Of a stretch of 64,000 nt of DNA, positions 16,359-24,484 are shown piece by piece (the stretch's first letter is position 1; the number at the start of each line of letters is the position of its first letter). Both the position numbers and the translations under genes were made by a program. The stretch spans positions 92,125 through 156,124 of the forward strand of contig NZ_WBKR01000001.1 of the NCBI RefSeq assembly GCF_008868155.1. Direction: 5' to 3'. The DNA is from Micromonospora sp. ALFpr18c. Lineage in GTDB: Bacteria > Actinomycetota > Actinomycetes > Mycobacteriales > Micromonosporaceae. The notes below the pieces were generated by a model that saw only the letters and a program-made list of their open reading frames with translations, was not told the origin of the DNA and ran no database searches.

Positions 16359-16829
16359 ATGCCATCGCCCGCGATCGTCGCCCTGGACTCCGCCGGACTG
16401 CCATACCGGCTGGTCAGCCACGGTGCGGTCGGCAGTCTGGCCGAGGCCGCCGCCGTCCGGGGCGTCGCCGTCGCCGACGTGGTCAAGACGATCGTGGTCC
16501 GTCGGGGTGAGGATGACCACCTGTTCGTGCTCACCCCCGGGGACCGGGTGATCTCCTGGCCGAAGCTGCGCGCATTGCTCGGGGTGCACCGGCTCTCCAT
16601 GCCCGACGCGGCCGGCGCCCTGGCCGCGACCGGGTACGAGCGCGGCACCATCACCCCGTTCGGCGCGAGCACGGCCTGGCCGGTGATCGCCGACGAACGG
16701 ATTCGCGGCCGGCAGATCACCCTGGGTGCCGGCGAGCGTGGCCTCGCCGTCGCGATCGACGCGGATGCCGCGATCACCGCCCTCGATGCCACCGTGGCCG
16801 ACGTCACCGATCCGCAGCCCACCCGCTGA
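16359..16829 (+). CDS. YbaK/EbsC (ProXp-like) aminoacyl-tRNA deacylase
   Basis: A 156-residue editing-domain protein. It begins MPSPAIVALDSAGLPYRLVS and shows the YbaK core: VADVVKTIVVRRGEDDHLFV with the invariant lysine after VV, VISWPKLRALLGVHRLSMPD, and GYERGTITPFGA, the G-x-x-P-F-G signature. Such proteins hydrolyse mischarged tRNAs (typically Cys- or Ala-tRNA-Pro). Near the C-terminus RQITLGAGERGLAVAIDAD is also typical. The start is set by family alignment and a TACCGT box 7 nt upstream; an ATG at 16302 would add 19 unlike residues. It is divergent from the tmsA-like gene with a 93-bp shared control region. Confidence 0.88.
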   Translation: MPSPAIVALDSAGLPYRLVSHGAVGSLAEAAAVRGVAVADVVKTIVVRRGEDDHLFVLTPGDRVISWPKLRALLGVHRLSMPDAAGALAATGYERGTITPFGASTAWPVIADERIRGRQITLGAGERGLAVAIDADAAITALDATVADVTDPQPTR

Positions 16830-16876
16830 GAGGTGCAGCCGACCCGCTGGGAGATGTCGTCGTCGGTGCGACGGCC

Positions 16877-16882
16877 TAGTGT
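16877..16882 (+). promoter_or_regulatory. -10 element (TAGTGT) 7 nt before the DUF427 start
   Basis: TAGTGT ends 7 nt before ATG 16890; no Shine-Dalgarno sequence is evident. Leaderless arrangement. Confidence 0.4.
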
Positions 16883-16889
16883 TGGGGGC

Positions 16890-17174
16890 ATGCCGAAAGC
16901 CGTGTGGAACGACCTGGTCATCGCCGAGAGCGACGACACCGTGCTGGTGGAGGGCAACCACTACTTCCCCCGCTCCGCCCTGCGCGACGACCTGATCCGC
17001 GAGTCCGCGACGCACACCGTCTGCCCGTGGAAGGGCACCGCCTCGTACTACACCCTCGCGCACGAGGGCAGCACCAGCGAGGACGCGGTCTGGTACTACC
17101 CGGAGCCCAAGCCGGACGCCGAGATGGTGCGTGACCGGGTGGCGTTCTGGAAGGACGTCCGGGTCGTCGACTGA
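16890..17174 (+). CDS. DUF427 domain protein
   Basis: A 94-residue single-domain protein with the full DUF427 pattern: PKAVWNDLVIAESDDTVLVE, GNHYFPRSALR, the motif TVCPWKGTASYYTL and DAVWYYPEPKPDAEMVRDRVAFW. The fold is a compact beta-tent, and the CPWKG loop is the most conserved part; its biochemical role is unknown to me. It is about normal length for the family, and the start is fixed by alignment. It sits 60 nt after the deacylase gene but appears to have its own promoter. Confidence 0.92.
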   Translation: MPKAVWNDLVIAESDDTVLVEGNHYFPRSALRDDLIRESATHTVCPWKGTASYYTLAHEGSTSEDAVWYYPEPKPDAEMVRDRVAFWKDVRVVD

Positions 17175-17221
17175 CCGCCCGGGCTGGCCGTGGCCGGCGG
17201 CGGTGGGTGAGGATGTCCCGT

Positions 17222-17938
17222 ATGCCCGCGCCCGAGAATCGCCCCGACCCCGCCGGCACCGTCTACGGCGGCAGCCGACGGGCGGCGCGCTCCGGCCCGC
17301 TGGCCGATCCGCTGCTGCGGGTGGCGCTGGCGGTCGGGCTGGTGGGCGTACTCCTCGGGGTGGTCTTCGCCACCGGGCTGCTCGGCGGTGACGACGAGCC
17401 GGTGGTGCCGTCCACGGTCGGCGTGCCGTCCAGTGCGGCGGAGCCCACCACGCCGGCGGCCGAGCCGAGCCCGACGCCCTCGGTCGAGCCGTCGCCGACC
17501 CCCTCGGCGACCACCCCGGCCGCGCCGGCCACCGGGCCCCGGGTGCTGCGGTCGGTCTCCGGGCTCTGCCTGGGGCTCAACGGTGACGGTGAGAAGGCCG
17601 AGGCCGAGTTGGCCGTCTGCACCGGTGGCCCGGAGCAGCAGTGGGTGGTCAGCCCGATCGGCCCGGACACGGTGACGTTGACCAACGCCGCCCACGGGCA
17701 GTGCCTCGACGTCGAGGGCGGCAGCGGCGAGGACGGGGCACGGTTGCAGCAGTTCCCCTGCCACGGTGAGCCCAACCAGCAGTGGCGGCTGCCCGCCACC
17801 GGCGCCGGTCCGGTGCTGCTCGTGGCGGTGCACAGCGGCAAGTGCGGGCAGGTCGACGACGACGGGGTCGAGGCCGGGGACGACGTCCGGCAGCGGCCCT
17901 GTGACGGACGGCCAGCCCAACAGTGGATCGTGGGCTGA
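17222..17938 (+). CDS. Membrane-anchored ricin-type beta-trefoil lectin-like protein
   Basis: A 238-residue protein: a short basic cytoplasmic end, one membrane helix (about 31-53), a Pro/Thr/Ser/Glu-rich spacer (60-105), then an outer beta-trefoil domain (107-238). The three trefoil repeats each end in the QxW signature at residues 139-141, 186-188 and 233-235, and carry paired cysteines (116/133, 161/180, 208/227). Such domains bind sugars, so it may bind cell-wall or environmental glycans. No catalytic domain is attached, unlike most secreted RICIN proteins. GAGG 9 nt upstream supports ATG 17222. It converges with the MFS gene, 8 nt apart. Confidence 0.85.
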   Translation: MPAPENRPDPAGTVYGGSRRAARSGPLADPLLRVALAVGLVGVLLGVVFATGLLGGDDEPVVPSTVGVPSSAAEPTTPAAEPSPTPSVEPSPTPSATTPAAPATGPRVLRSVSGLCLGLNGDGEKAEAELAVCTGGPEQQWVVSPIGPDTVTLTNAAHGQCLDVEGGSGEDGARLQQFPCHGEPNQQWRLPATGAGPVLLVAVHSGKCGQVDDDGVEAGDDVRQRPCDGRPAQQWIVG

Positions 17939-17946
17939 CCGCCCGC

Positions 17947-19251
17947 TCAGCCCCGGTAGCTCCAGGCCCGGGGTGCGGTCGCGGCGGCCAGGACGGCCTC
18001 CGACACCGGTCGGCCCGGCCGGTGACGCAGCAGCAACGACAGACCGGCGGCACCGATCGACAGGGCGCCGGCCACGTACCAGGCCAGCGCGTAGTCGCCG
18101 AGCCGGTCCCGCACCAGCCCCGCACCCGTCGCCGCGACCGCCGCCCCGAGCTGGTGCGCGGCGAACACCCAGCCGAACACCACCGCTCCCGCGCCGCCGA
18201 AGTACTCGCGGCACAGCGCCACCGTCGGCGGCACGGTGGCCACCCAGTCCAGGCCGTAGAAGATGATGAACACCAGCATGCTCGGCCTGGCGGTGCCCGC
18301 GAACAGGCTCGGCAGCACCAGCAGCGACAGCCCGCGCAGCGCGTAGTAGGCGCCGAGCAGCAGCCGGCTGTCCACCCGGTCGGTCAGCCAGCCGGAGGCG
18401 ATGGTGCCGACGATGTCGAGCAACCCGACCAGCGCGAGCAGCCCCGCCGCCGTGGTCTCGGCCATGCCGTGGTCGTGCGCGGCCGGCACGAAGTGCGTAC
18501 CGACGAGGCCGTTGGTGGTCGCGCCGCAGATCGCGAACCCGCCGGCCAGCAGCCAGAACGGCCGGGTCCGGGCCGCGGCGGCCAGCGCGCCCAACGCCCG
18601 GCTCGCCGCGCCGCCGGCCGGCGGCGGCGCCGCGACGACCTCGGTCGCGCCATAGGCCGGCAGCCCGAGATCCGCCGGGTGCTCGCGCAGCAGCCACACC
18701 ACCAGGGGTACGACCACCAGCGCGGCTCCGGCCACGACGAGCGCCGCCGTGCGCCAACCGTGGTCGCGCACCAGCACGGCGATCAGCGGCAGGAAGACGA
18801 GTTGCCCGGCCGCGCCGCCGGCGGTCAGCACACCGGTGACCAGGCCCCGGCGGTGGACGAACCAGCGACCGGTGATGGTGGCCACGAACGCCAGGGCCAT
18901 CGAGCCGGTGCCCAGACCGACCAGCACACCCCAGCAGAGCCACAACTGCCAGCTCGCGGTCATGAAGACGGTCAACCCGCTGCCCGCGGCGACCAGCAGC
19001 AGCGCCACCGAGACCACCCGACGGATGCCGAACCGGTCCATCAGCGCGGCGGCGAACGGCGCGGTGAGCCCGTAGAGCAGCAGGTTGACCGAGACGGCGG
19101 CGGAGATGGTGGCCAGTGGCCAGCCGAACTCCTCGTGCAGGGGGTGCAGCAGCACCGACGGTGTGGCGCGGAAACCGGCCGCGCCGACCAGCGCCACGAA
19201 GGCGACGGCGGCGACGAGCCAGGCGGGATGCAGGCGGCGGTTCTTGGTCAC
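17947..19251 (-). CDS. Major facilitator superfamily transporter
   Basis: About 434 residues with twelve predicted membrane helices. The loop between helices 2 and 3 carries the MFS motif A variant AALMDRFGIRRV, and the second half has GWLTDRVDSRLL, its repeat. PSVLLHPLHEEFGWPLATIS near the start and GYFG-type oxalate/formate-like organisation suggest the monocarboxylate-transporter-like group, but the substrate is unknown. The GTG at 19251 places 9 residues before the first helix. In-frame ATGs at 19302 and 19305 would add 17-18 residues. It is divergent from the GlxA-type regulator, which may control it. Confidence 0.85.
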   Translation of the reverse strand: MTKNRRLHPAWLVAAVAFVALVGAAGFRATPSVLLHPLHEEFGWPLATISAAVSVNLLLYGLTAPFAAALMDRFGIRRVVSVALLLVAAGSGLTVFMTASWQLWLCWGVLVGLGTGSMALAFVATITGRWFVHRRGLVTGVLTAGGAAGQLVFLPLIAVLVRDHGWRTAALVVAGAALVVVPLVVWLLREHPADLGLPAYGATEVVAAPPPAGGAASRALGALAAAARTRPFWLLAGGFAICGATTNGLVGTHFVPAAHDHGMAETTAAGLLALVGLLDIVGTIASGWLTDRVDSRLLLGAYYALRGLSLLVLPSLFAGTARPSMLVFIIFYGLDWVATVPPTVALCREYFGGAGAVVFGWVFAAHQLGAAVAATGAGLVRDRLGDYALAWYVAGALSIGAAGLSLLLRHRPGRPVSEAVLAAATAPRAWSYRG

Positions 19252-19321
19252 GCGACAAGTCTGGGCGGCACCGAGGACGGCGGCGAGTGGCCGGAAAGCC
19301 ATCATGCGCAATAATCGGGCC

Positions 19322-20311
19322 ATGAGCGTACGCCCGCACCGGATCGCCGTCCTCGCCCTCGACCACGTCGTCGGCCTGGACCTGGGCACTCCGTCCCAGG
19401 TCTTCAGCACCGCCCGGGGCACCGACGGGGCACCCTTCTACGACGTGCGGGTGTGCACCCCGGGCGGGCAGCCGGTCCGCAGCACCGCCGGCTTTCAGGT
19501 GGTCCCCGACCACGGTCTGGAGCTGCTCGAGACCGCCGACACGGTGATCGTGCCGGGCATCCACGCCGGCAGCGCGTTGACCTCGGGCATCGTCGAGCCG
19601 GAGGTGGCCGAGGCGCTGCGCGCGGCGTACGAGCGGGGCGCCCGAATCATGTCGATCTGCACCGGTGCGTTCGTGCTGGCCGCCGCGGGCCTGCTCGACG
19701 GGCGTCGGGCGACCACCCACTGGGCGTACGCCGAGCAGTTCCGCCGCCTGCACCAGCGGGTGGACCTCGACCCGGGAGTGCTCTTCATCGTCGACGACCG
19801 GGTGCTCACCTCGGCCGGAGTGGCCGCCGGCATCGACCTCTGCCTGCACGTCATCCGCCTCGACCACGGCAGTGAGGTGGCCAACCGGGCGGCCCGCCGC
19901 TGCGTGATGCCGCCGTGGCGCGACGGCGGGCAGGCGCAGTACATCGAACAGCCGGTGCCGAAGGTCAGCGACGCCAGCACCGCGACCGCCCGCGAATGGG
20001 CCCGGCAGCGGCTGCACGAGCCGATCGCCCTGCGCGACCTGGCCGAGCAGGCCCGGATGAGCGTGCGCACCCTCACCCGGCGGTTCCGGTCGGAGACCGG
20101 GCTGAGCCCGGCACAGTGGCTGCTGCAACAGCGCACGGACCACGCGCGGCTGCTGCTGGAGACGACGGACCTCACCGTGGACCAGATCGCCCACCGCAGC
20201 GGCTTCGGCACCACGGCCGCCCTGCGCCAACAACTCCACCAGCGCATCGGCGTGGCGCCCTCGACCTACCGCCGCACCTTCCACCCCCGCGCCGAGCTGA
20301 TCAACGGCTGA
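19322..20311 (+). CDS. GlxA-type transcriptional regulator (DJ-1/PfpI domain plus AraC helix-turn-helix)
   Basis: A 329-residue regulator. Residues 1-170 are a DJ-1/PfpI domain (HRIAVLALDHVVGLDLGTP; IMSICTGAFVLAAAGLLDGR, with the nucleophile-elbow cysteine kept; TTHWAYAEQF). Residues 215-320 hold the AraC pair of helix-turn-helix units (IALRDLAEQARMSVRTLTRR; LTVDQIAHRSGFGTTAALRQ). The family often activates catabolic operons. An AT-rich box (AATAAT) lies 6 nt before ATG 19322, suggesting a leaderless message. It is divergent from the MFS gene, making that the likeliest target. Confidence 0.92.
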   Translation: MSVRPHRIAVLALDHVVGLDLGTPSQVFSTARGTDGAPFYDVRVCTPGGQPVRSTAGFQVVPDHGLELLETADTVIVPGIHAGSALTSGIVEPEVAEALRAAYERGARIMSICTGAFVLAAAGLLDGRRATTHWAYAEQFRRLHQRVDLDPGVLFIVDDRVLTSAGVAAGIDLCLHVIRLDHGSEVANRAARRCVMPPWRDGGQAQYIEQPVPKVSDASTATAREWARQRLHEPIALRDLAEQARMSVRTLTRRFRSETGLSPAQWLLQQRTDHARLLLETTDLTVDQIAHRSGFGTTAALRQQLHQRIGVAPSTYRRTFHPRAELING

Positions 20312-20312
20312 C

Positions 20313-20361
20313 CCGCCACCCGCTTCCCGCTTCCCGCTTCCCGCGACCCGCTTCCCGCGAC
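20313..20361 (+). repeat. Seven tandem copies of the heptamer CCGCNNC
   Basis: Directly after the GlxA-type stop, seven contiguous 7-bp units read CCGCCAC, CCGCTTC three times, CCGCGAC, CCGCTTC, CCGCGAC. Units vary only at positions 5-6. The array is outside any gene I can support and resembles a slippage-prone short repeat. Confidence 0.8.
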
Positions 20362-20419
20362 CGTGCACATGCTGTCGCCCGGTTGCCGGGCTTCTCCGGT
20401 CGGGGGGCAGTACTACTTC

Positions 20420-20467
20420 GAGCGTGATGCCTGTGAGTCATCTTGATGACTCACAGGCATCACGCTC
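20420..20467. terminator. Perfect 23-bp inverted repeat, likely bidirectional terminator
   Basis: Two perfectly complementary 23-bp arms (20420-20442 and 20445-20467) flank a TT centre. The left arm begins GAGCGTGATGCC. It lies between the ends of two converging genes (20311 and 20519), the expected place for a shared terminator. The stem is only about 55 percent GC, unlike its surroundings. No flanking U-tract is present. Confidence 0.65.
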
Positions 20468-20518
20468 AATAGACCAGGACGGCCCCACCCTGACCGGCCG
20501 GCGCACGACCGCCGCTGC

Positions 20519-20983
20519 TCAGGCCCGGAGCAGGTGTAGTTGGGACTGGTGTTTGGGGAGGTGGACCCGGGCGTGCAGGTCGAGGGTGCGGGACCAGGGC
20601 AGCGGCTCGTCGACGACGAGGTCGAAGCCCTCGCGTAGATGCGTCTCGACCGGGGTTTCCACGGCCAGGCCGAGCCGGTCGACCAGGGCGCACAGGCGGT
20701 CGCTGGTGCCGTGCAGCAGCGCCGTCACGCCGCGTAGACCGCCCTGCTCGGCGACCAGCGCGTCGAGCTGCGGCCGGTGCACGTCCTCCTCCAGCTCGTA
20801 GTAGGCGAACGGCGACCCGGCCAGCAACGCCTCGGTGGCCTGGATCATCAGCTCGTCGTTGGCCACCAGATGCGCGACGATCTGCTCGGCGCTGAGCTGC
20901 CCCTCCGGCGCCGCCCCGAACGAACCCGCGTCAATCTCCGCGAACACCGCGCCGTAGGCCCGCCGCAAACCCCCGCTCTCCAT
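20519..20983 (-). CDS. DinB-like / mycothiol-dependent maleylpyruvate isomerase fold protein
   Basis: A 154-residue helical protein. It opens LRRAYGAVFAEIDAGSFGAA, followed by SAEQIVAHLVANDELMIQATEALLAG, and ends DEPLPWSRTLDLHARVHLPKHQSQL. The arrangement of a histidine in the second helix and an HxxxH-like pair near the end fits the four-helix DinB metalloenzyme superfamily. Members transfer mycothiol or bacillithiol or isomerise maleylpyruvate; the substrate here is unknown. ATG 20983 follows a G-rich run (TGGGGGG). It lies just upstream (on the opposite-direction map, downstream) of the VWA gene's end, 28 nt away, and may share its transcript. Confidence 0.7.
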   Translation of the reverse strand: MESGGLRRAYGAVFAEIDAGSFGAAPEGQLSAEQIVAHLVANDELMIQATEALLAGSPFAYYELEEDVHRPQLDALVAEQGGLRGVTALLHGTSDRLCALVDRLGLAVETPVETHLREGFDLVVDEPLPWSRTLDLHARVHLPKHQSQLHLLRA

Positions 20984-21011
20984 CCCCCCAGTCAACCCGT
21001 CCCGGCGCGGG

Positions 21012-22964
21012 TTAGCGGCGGGATTGGCGGGAGCGGAGGTAGTCGCTGACCACGTACTCGCCCAGGTCGTCGGTGTCCGGGGTGAACATGCGGCCACGGC
21101 TGCGGCGGGCCACCGCGTCGACGAAGCGCCGCAGGCCCGGGTCGTCGCCGAGCATGAACAGGTTGAGCGTGGCGCCGTAGCGGCTGAGCCGGTCCACCTC
21201 ACGGACCGTCGCCTCGATCGTCTCCGGCAGCGGCGGCCAGTGGAACAGCGCCTCCCCGTCGTCCGGGTCCAGGTGGGCGGTCGGTTCGCCGTCGGTGACC
21301 ACCAGCACCACCGGCTCGGCGTCCGGGTGTCGACGCAGGTGCCGTCCGGCCAGCCGCAACGCATGCTGGAGGTTCGTGCCCTGCTCCATGTCCGGCTCGA
21401 CGGCCGCCAACTCCTGCTGGGTGAGCGTCATCGCCTCCCGGCCGAACCCGACGATCTGCAACGCGTCCTGCGGGAAACGGGTCTCCATCAGGTGCGCCAG
21501 CGCCAGCGCCGTCTGCTTCATCGGCCCCCAACGACCCTGGGAGATCATCGAGTACGACAGGTCGACGCAGAGCACCACCGCGGCGGAGGCCCGCTTCTCG
21601 GTCTCCACCACCTCGAAGTCGTCCACGGCGAGTTGCAGCGGGACCGTCGGCCCGGCCCGGCGAACCGCCCGGGTCAGCGTGCGGACCACGTCCAGCGGCT
21701 GCTCGTCGCCGTACTCCCAGGGGCGCGACGCGCCGCTGACCTCGCCCGCCGCACCCGCCGAGCGGAGGTCGTGCTGGCCGCGTGGCCCGGCGGTCAGCTC
21801 GGCGAAGACCCGCCGCAGCGCGGTCCCGCCGAGCCGGCGCAGCGCCTTCGGGCTCAGCGTGAGCCCCTCCGCGTCCCGACTCACCCAGCCCTGCCGGCGC
21901 AGCTCGCGCTCCAGCTCGCGCAGGCGGCGGACGTCGTCGGCGGCGTCCCGGCCCAGTGTCCGGGCCACGGCGTCGACGTCCACGTCGTCGAGGGTGGCCC
22001 CGGGGTGCTCCTGGTCGAGCTGATCCAGCAGGTCGTCCAGGTCGCCGATCTCACCCAACGCGCCGGCCGCGTCGGCGTAGCCCAGCGGCTGCTCGCCGCG
22101 GACCCGCTCGCCGCGCCCCCACCGCAGATCGGGCCGCAGCGCCCGCAGGTTCGCGTCGAGCGCGGACAGCTCCCCGGCGAGGCGGTCGCCGAGCGACTGC
22201 TGCATCAGGCCGGCCAGCTCGGCCCGCTGCCGGTCGGACAGCGAGTTCATCAGCCGCTCGCCGGCCGCCGAGCGGCGGGCGAGGACGTCGATCAGCTCGT
22301 CCACGGTCTCCGGCTTCTCCGGGAAGAAGTCGCCGTGCCGGCGCATGAACTCGGCGAACGCGTCGGTGGTGTCCTCCGCGCGGGCGTGCCGGGCCAGCAG
22401 GTCGTTCAGGTCGCCCATCATCTCGGCGAGCCGCTGCTGGGCGGCCGGGTCGGCCGAGGCGCGCACCGCGTCGCGCAGCCCGGCGAACCGCTGACCGAGG
22501 ACGTCGTCGCGGAGCTGGTCGAGGATCTGCTGGTACGAGCGGCGGGCATCGTCGCTGGCCCACTGGTAGCCGGACAGCTCCTCCACCGCACGAGCGGTGG
22601 AACGGGGCAGGTTGTCCAGCACCGACTCGGCGAACCGCGCGGCGTCGTCGTCGCGACCCCGCAGCTCGTCCCGCTCGGCGGCGAGGGCCTGGTCGAGCAG
22701 TGCCTGTGCGCGGGTCACCGCGCCGTCCAGATCACCCCGACGCAGCGCCTCTCGGCGTAGCCGCCGGGCCCGGGCGGCCAGGTCGTCCAGGCCACCGCGT
22801 CCCTGCGGACCACGGCGCAGCAGATCACGCAGCGCCTCCCGCAGGCTGCCGCCGGCCAGCACCTCGGCGCCGACCGCGTCCACCGCCTCACGCACGTCGT
22901 ACGGGGGTGCGAGCGGGTCGGGCCCGCCGTTCCACTGCCCGTACCGGAACCGGTTGCCGGCCAC
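21012..22964 (-). CDS. VWA domain protein (partner of MoxR-type ATPase)
   Basis: A 650-residue protein. The first 400 residues are charged and helical (Arg/Asp/Leu-rich), with no membrane helix. Residues about 430-640 are a von Willebrand A domain: the metal-ion site is kept as VVLCVDLSYSMISQGRWGPM (DxSxS) with EPVVLVVTDGEPTAHLDPDD supplying the later aspartates. The start codon lies 2 nt after the AAA+ ATPase stop, so the two are co-translated. MoxR-VWA pairs act as chaperone machines that insert metals or remodel complexes; the target here is unknown. GTG start. Confidence 0.88.
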   Translation of the reverse strand: MAGNRFRYGQWNGGPDPLAPPYDVREAVDAVGAEVLAGGSLREALRDLLRRGPQGRGGLDDLAARARRLRREALRRGDLDGAVTRAQALLDQALAAERDELRGRDDDAARFAESVLDNLPRSTARAVEELSGYQWASDDARRSYQQILDQLRDDVLGQRFAGLRDAVRASADPAAQQRLAEMMGDLNDLLARHARAEDTTDAFAEFMRRHGDFFPEKPETVDELIDVLARRSAAGERLMNSLSDRQRAELAGLMQQSLGDRLAGELSALDANLRALRPDLRWGRGERVRGEQPLGYADAAGALGEIGDLDDLLDQLDQEHPGATLDDVDVDAVARTLGRDAADDVRRLRELERELRRQGWVSRDAEGLTLSPKALRRLGGTALRRVFAELTAGPRGQHDLRSAGAAGEVSGASRPWEYGDEQPLDVVRTLTRAVRRAGPTVPLQLAVDDFEVVETEKRASAAVVLCVDLSYSMISQGRWGPMKQTALALAHLMETRFPQDALQIVGFGREAMTLTQQELAAVEPDMEQGTNLQHALRLAGRHLRRHPDAEPVVLVVTDGEPTAHLDPDDGEALFHWPPLPETIEATVREVDRLSRYGATLNLFMLGDDPGLRRFVDAVARRSRGRMFTPDTDDLGEYVVSDYLRSRQSRR

Positions 22965-22966
22965 GG

Positions 22967-24418
22967 TCAGCCCCGGCCGCCGTAGACGGTGCGCCCCGAG
23001 TCGGTGACGTCCTTGCCGAGCCGTCGGGTGAGGTGCAGTCCTTCCAGCACGAACTCGACGGCGGCGGCGGCCTCCTCCGGGGTGGGCGCGTCACCCAGGC
23101 CGAGCCGGTCCAGGACCTTCGCCAGGCCGGGTACGGTGCCGACCTGGCGCAGCAGTTCGGCGGAGCTGACCAGCTCTCCGGTCTCGATGGCGGCGCCGTC
23201 GTCGACCAGGGCGGTGAACCCGGACAGGTCCAGCCCGGCCAGGTGCGCCCGGAACGTCTCGGCGGTCGCGGTCCGCAGCAGGTGGGCGAGAATCTCGATC
23301 TCCCGCCCCTCCTCGCCGCTTTCGAACTCCACCTTGCCCCGCAACGTGCTGGTCACCGACACGGCGTCACCGACGCGCGCCACGGCGGCCTCGGGGCGGT
23401 CCTCCGGGGTGCCGACGGCGGCGAGCAGGCCGGCGCGGCGCAACGCGGCACCGGCGACGGTCTCGGCGGCGGCGATGGCGAACCGGGCGGAGACGCCGGA
23501 GCGCGGATCCACCGACGGCGACTCCCGCACCGCGCGGGCGAAGCGCGCCAGCACCTCCAGTACGTGCTCCGGCACGTCGGCGACCAGGTCAGCCTCCTGG
23601 CGGATCAGCGCCAGCTCCAACTCCAGGTCGACCGGGTAGTGGGTACGGATCTCCGCACCGAACCGGTCCTTCAGCGGGGTGATGATCCGACCCCGGTTGG
23701 TGTAGTCCTCCGGGTTGGCGCTGGCCACCAGCAGCAGGTCCAGGGGGAGGCGCAGCTGGTAGCCGCGGACCTGGATGTCCCGCTCCTCGAGCACGTTGAG
23801 CAGGGCCACCTGGATGCGTTCGGCCAGGTCGGGAAGTTCGTTGACGGCGAAGATGCCCCGGTTGGTGCGCGGCACCAGCCCGAAGTGGATCGTCTCCGGG
23901 TCACCGAGGGTACGACCCTGGGCGATCCGGATCGGGTCGACGTCACCGATCAGGTCACCGACGCTGGTGTCCGGGGTGGCCAACTTCTCGCCGTAGCGCA
24001 TCGAGCGGTGCAGCCAGCCGACCGGCAGGTCGTCGCCGGCCTCCGCGACCTGGGCGCGGGACGCCGGGGTGAGCGGGTGCATCGGGTGCTCGTTGAGGAC
24101 CGAGCCCGCAATCACCGGGGTCCACTCGTCGAGCAGGCCGCCGAGTGCGCGGATCAGTCGGGTCTTGCCCTGGCCGCGCTCGCCGAGCAGCACCATGTCG
24201 TGCCCGGCGAGCAGGGCCCGCTCGACCTCGGGCAGGACGCTGTCGTCGTAGCCGACGATGCCGGGAAAACGGGGCTCGCCGGAACGCATCCGGGCGAGGA
24301 GGTTGTCGCGGAGTTCCTGCTTGACGGTGCGGTACTGGTGACCGGCCGCCCGTAGCGCGCCGAGCGTGCCGGGCAGGTCGGCCGGTGGAACCGGGATTAC
24401 CGGGTTAGGCGCAGTCAC
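22967..24418 (-). CDS. MoxR/Mg-chelatase-like AAA+ ATPase
   Basis: A 483-residue ATPase. Walker A is LLGERGQGKTRLIRAL. The Walker B region reads GIFAVNELPDLAERIQVALL, with asparagine in place of the usual aspartate before glutamate. Sensor 1 lies in DLLLVASANPEDYTNRGRII and the arginine region in PLKDRFGAEIRTHYP, typical of the Mg-chelatase I/MoxR branch. It would drive its VWA partner, encoded 2 nt downstream. The GTG at 24418 is preferred over GTG 24427 because a TAGCGT box ends 7 nt before it and overlaps the earlier codon. Confidence 0.88.
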   Translation of the reverse strand: MTAPNPVIPVPPADLPGTLGALRAAGHQYRTVKQELRDNLLARMRSGEPRFPGIVGYDDSVLPEVERALLAGHDMVLLGERGQGKTRLIRALGGLLDEWTPVIAGSVLNEHPMHPLTPASRAQVAEAGDDLPVGWLHRSMRYGEKLATPDTSVGDLIGDVDPIRIAQGRTLGDPETIHFGLVPRTNRGIFAVNELPDLAERIQVALLNVLEERDIQVRGYQLRLPLDLLLVASANPEDYTNRGRIITPLKDRFGAEIRTHYPVDLELELALIRQEADLVADVPEHVLEVLARFARAVRESPSVDPRSGVSARFAIAAAETVAGAALRRAGLLAAVGTPEDRPEAAVARVGDAVSVTSTLRGKVEFESGEEGREIEILAHLLRTATAETFRAHLAGLDLSGFTALVDDGAAIETGELVSSAELLRQVGTVPGLAKVLDRLGLGDAPTPEEAAAAVEFVLEGLHLTRRLGKDVTDSGRTVYGGRG

Positions 24419-24425
24419 CCGACCC

Positions 24426-24431
24426 ACGCTA
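24426..24431 (-). promoter_or_regulatory. -10 element (TAGCGT) for the MoxR-VWA operon
   Basis: On the minus strand TAGCGT ends 7 nt before GTG 24418, with no ribosome binding site. It decides between two in-frame GTG codons. Confidence 0.45.
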
Positions 24432-24484
24432 GCTCACATTTACCACGGCGCCCCGGGCATCGCGGGGCGCCCCCACCGCCGGAA

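Noticed and set aside
20313..20361. CRISPR array
   Set aside because: The repeat units are contiguous 7-mers with no spacers and no cas genes.
17096..20368. A very long minus-strand open frame of about 1090 codons
   Set aside because: It crosses several well-supported genes on both strands, is Arg/Gly/Pro-rich with no domain, and is explained by high GC content suppressing stop codons opposite real genes. The same applies to the long plus-strand frames over 33533-36649 and 46983-50243.
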